The notes under the pieces: generated by a model
The model's database searches: none
Told to the model about the DNA's origin: nothing
What the model saw: only the letters and a program-made list of their open reading frames with translations
Shown: positions 62,750-64,000 of the stretch, one piece after another
Numbering within the stretch: the stretch's first letter is position 1
Layout: each line of letters opens with the position of its first letter
Source: Spirosoma oryzae
GTDB taxonomy: Bacteria > Bacteroidota > Bacteroidia > Cytophagales > Spirosomataceae
Reading direction: 5' to 3'
Assembly: GCF_003002825.1 (NCBI RefSeq)
Contig: NZ_PVTE01000003.1
Location: forward strand, 124,001 to 188,000
DNA length: 64,000 nucleotides
Translations under genes and position numbers: made by a program

Positions 62750-63625
62750 TCACGCCTTCCCATGTTTCCGAATTCGTTTTGGTAGCTGGAATACGTTTAA
62801 AGAGTAGGAAGTACTCATGGTAAGCTGATCACCGTTCAATAGCCCGGCCTGCACGGTCCAATGCTTAAAGAGTAAGGCGTAAGCCCCTACGTTCAGATGT
62901 TGCGAATCCCACTCGACCATGACGCCCCCCTTACTGGCAAAGTTGATGTTCACGCCACCAAATGGACCAGTTAAATAGTGGTACGGCAAGTCACGCTTGT
63001 CTTCCAATGCAAAATCGGACAAGATGTCGTTTGTGTTGGTACGTCGACCTACTGAGTAAGGACTACCCAATCCCACCGTAACGATAGCCGTAATCGATTT
63101 CGCGACAGGAAGATGTTTGGTCGCTATGACGGCATGCGTAAGCAATGAATTATCCACCCCGAACGGAGCCGAAAGAATCACTGCTACCGACGGACGTTTT
63201 GCCTTCTCCGTGAGAAATACATACTTCAAATCCAACTGTCTATCCCCTATGCCACCTTCCATGAACGGGATCGTTCCGTTAGGACGTAACAGGTTTACAT
63301 TTACCTCAAACCGAGGCAGCACCACCAAATTCACGAAATAGATACTTTCGGAATTTCGCTTGTTGAACTTGATCGCATAGTTTATGGGGTTATAAATATA
63401 CCCCGCTGAAAACGTTCGATCATCCTGTACTTCAGCCGTTGGAATGTAGATCAATCCTGACTTACCGGACACGTTTACCTGCGCGCAAAGCCGGGTCGAA
63501 TACAGACCGCCAAGCAGCAGCAGCCCCACCATAAAAACCTTTTTACCGGCCTTCTGGAGCTGTGCTTTCTTGAACGTGTATGTATATACGTCGTTAGTCA
63601 CGGTGGGTAATTGCTTGCGCGTCAA
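62750..63625 (-). CDS. YjbH-like beta-barrel protein, N-terminal half
   Basis: 291 residues with a signal-like segment (VFMVGLLLLGGLYSTRLCA). The body has GKSGLIYIPTAEVQDDRTFS, PRFEVNVNLLRPNGTIPFME, GIGDRQLDLKYVF and SAPFGVDNSLLTHAV, which match the first half of YjbH-type proteins, normally one chain of about 700 residues. Here the two halves are separate genes with a 22-base gap. Each has its own signal peptide, so this is an evolved split and not a simple frameshift. Confidence 0.7.
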   Translation of the reverse strand: MTRKQLPTVTNDVYTYTFKKAQLQKAGKKVFMVGLLLLGGLYSTRLCAQVNVSGKSGLIYIPTAEVQDDRTFSAGYIYNPINYAIKFNKRNSESIYFVNLVVLPRFEVNVNLLRPNGTIPFMEGGIGDRQLDLKYVFLTEKAKRPSVAVILSAPFGVDNSLLTHAVIATKHLPVAKSITAIVTVGLGSPYSVGRRTNTNDILSDFALEDKRDLPYHYLTGPFGGVNINFASKGGVMVEWDSQHLNVGAYALLFKHWTVQAGLLNGDQLTMSTSYSLNVFQLPKRIRKHGKA

Positions 63626-63648
63626 TCGGAATCAATTCATACGCTGGT

Positions 63649-64000
63649 TTAGTTGAACTTGAACCGCGCTGAGAGTCCAGCTTCGAGTCCGTTCAGGCTA
63701 ACCTTCTCCGTCGTGCTGGTCGTTTCCGTCCGAACCGCCTGGCTGTAATTGCCCAGGTGGTAACGCACGTCGAGCGCGAGGTACAGTTTCTTCACTAGTT
63801 TCTTCTCGGCCCCAACGAATACCTGTGCGCCGTAGGTGTTACCCGCCTGCGTTTCGTTCAGCGAACCCGTACCGCTGGCAACCTGGCGGGAAAAGTCATT
63901 GTTAACAAAATACCGCGCCACGCTTACCCCAATGTAAGGCGTCAGAAAAGGGGCTTTCGCCGTTTCGTCGGTCACTGGCTTGGCGAATGTGTATTTCAGA
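63649..64000 (-). CDS. Outer-membrane beta-barrel protein, 5' end outside the window
   Basis: The frame continues beyond the right edge (LKYTFAKPVTDETAK read before GTG 63975). The visible 117 residues alternate strands and turns: FLTPYIGVSVARYFVNNDFS, GAQVFVGAEKKLVKKLYLAL, DVRYHLGNYSQ and the final strand GLEAGLSARFKFN with a terminal aromatic residue. This is the C-terminal part of an OmpA/OprW-like small barrel. Its role is not known; it reads into the YjbH genes. Confidence 0.75.
   Translation of the reverse strand, partial: LKYTFAKPVTDETAKAPFLTPYIGVSVARYFVNNDFSRQVASGTGSLNETQAGNTYGAQVFVGAEKKLVKKLYLALDVRYHLGNYSQAVRTETTSTTEKVSLNGLEAGLSARFKFN

Overview
The window looks like chromosome of a GC-rich Bacteroidota bacterium, most likely a Cytophagales/Spirosoma-type organism. 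The signs are a subtype iii type VI secretion system (T6SSiii), a type IX sorting tail on a giant Ig-repeat protein, a lutABC operon, and start sites without obvious Shine-Dalgarno sequences. The genus is an inference; no rRNA or complete tRNA is present.

Bases 1-25.6 kb carry a T6SSiii locus: tssK (cut by the left edge), a leftward vgrG - TPR protein - RHS module, then tssE, tssF, a secreted beta-barrel-like protein, tssG (opposite strand), tssO, a TssP-like membrane protein, a PKD membrane protein, tssR, clpV/tssH, tssB, tssC, two hcp/tssD genes, an OmpA-family protein, two small membrane proteins and a second AAA+ ATPase. The sheath (TssB/TssC), tube (TssD), spike (VgrG), baseplate (TssE/F/G/K) and ClpV are all recognisable. 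The proteobacterial TssJ/L/M membrane complex is absent, as is usual for T6SSiii. The terminal AAA+ protein resembles the ATPases of extracellular contractile injection systems (eCIS; Afp15/Pvc15-like) more than ClpV.

Bases 25.6-31.9 kb are an accessory block. A leftward, relatively AT-rich cassette encodes a DUF4157 HExxH protein and two putative toxins, all with low-complexity leaders carrying QR/QRK motifs. Opposite it run a J-domain-like protein and a vWA - PP2C phosphatase - atypical kinase set that matches the described TerY-P triad. The whole block could be effector production and control for the adjacent injection system. That is the most interesting hypothesis in the window.

Bases 32.1-40.9 kb hold one giant leftward gene of 2,939 codons with about 30 Ig_7-like repeats and a T9SS sorting domain. 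Bases 41.2-47.7 kb are housekeeping: ispF, a secreted amidohydrolase, a dipeptide epimerase, a GNAT acetyltransferase and lutA/lutB/lutC.

Bases 47.8-63.6 kb are a leftward exopolysaccharide cluster of the Wzx/Wzy type: YjbH-like halves, Wza, Wzc, initiating sugar transferase, flippase, glycosyltransferases, polymerase, two hexapeptide acetyltransferases, a WcaI-like transferase and a laminin-B-like lipoprotein. Its middle (about 49.8-57.7 kb) is strongly AT-rich and includes a 1.2-kb stretch without an intact gene that holds apparent coding remnants, suggesting acquisition and turnover. Several families of palindromic dispersed repeats sit between genes throughout the window.
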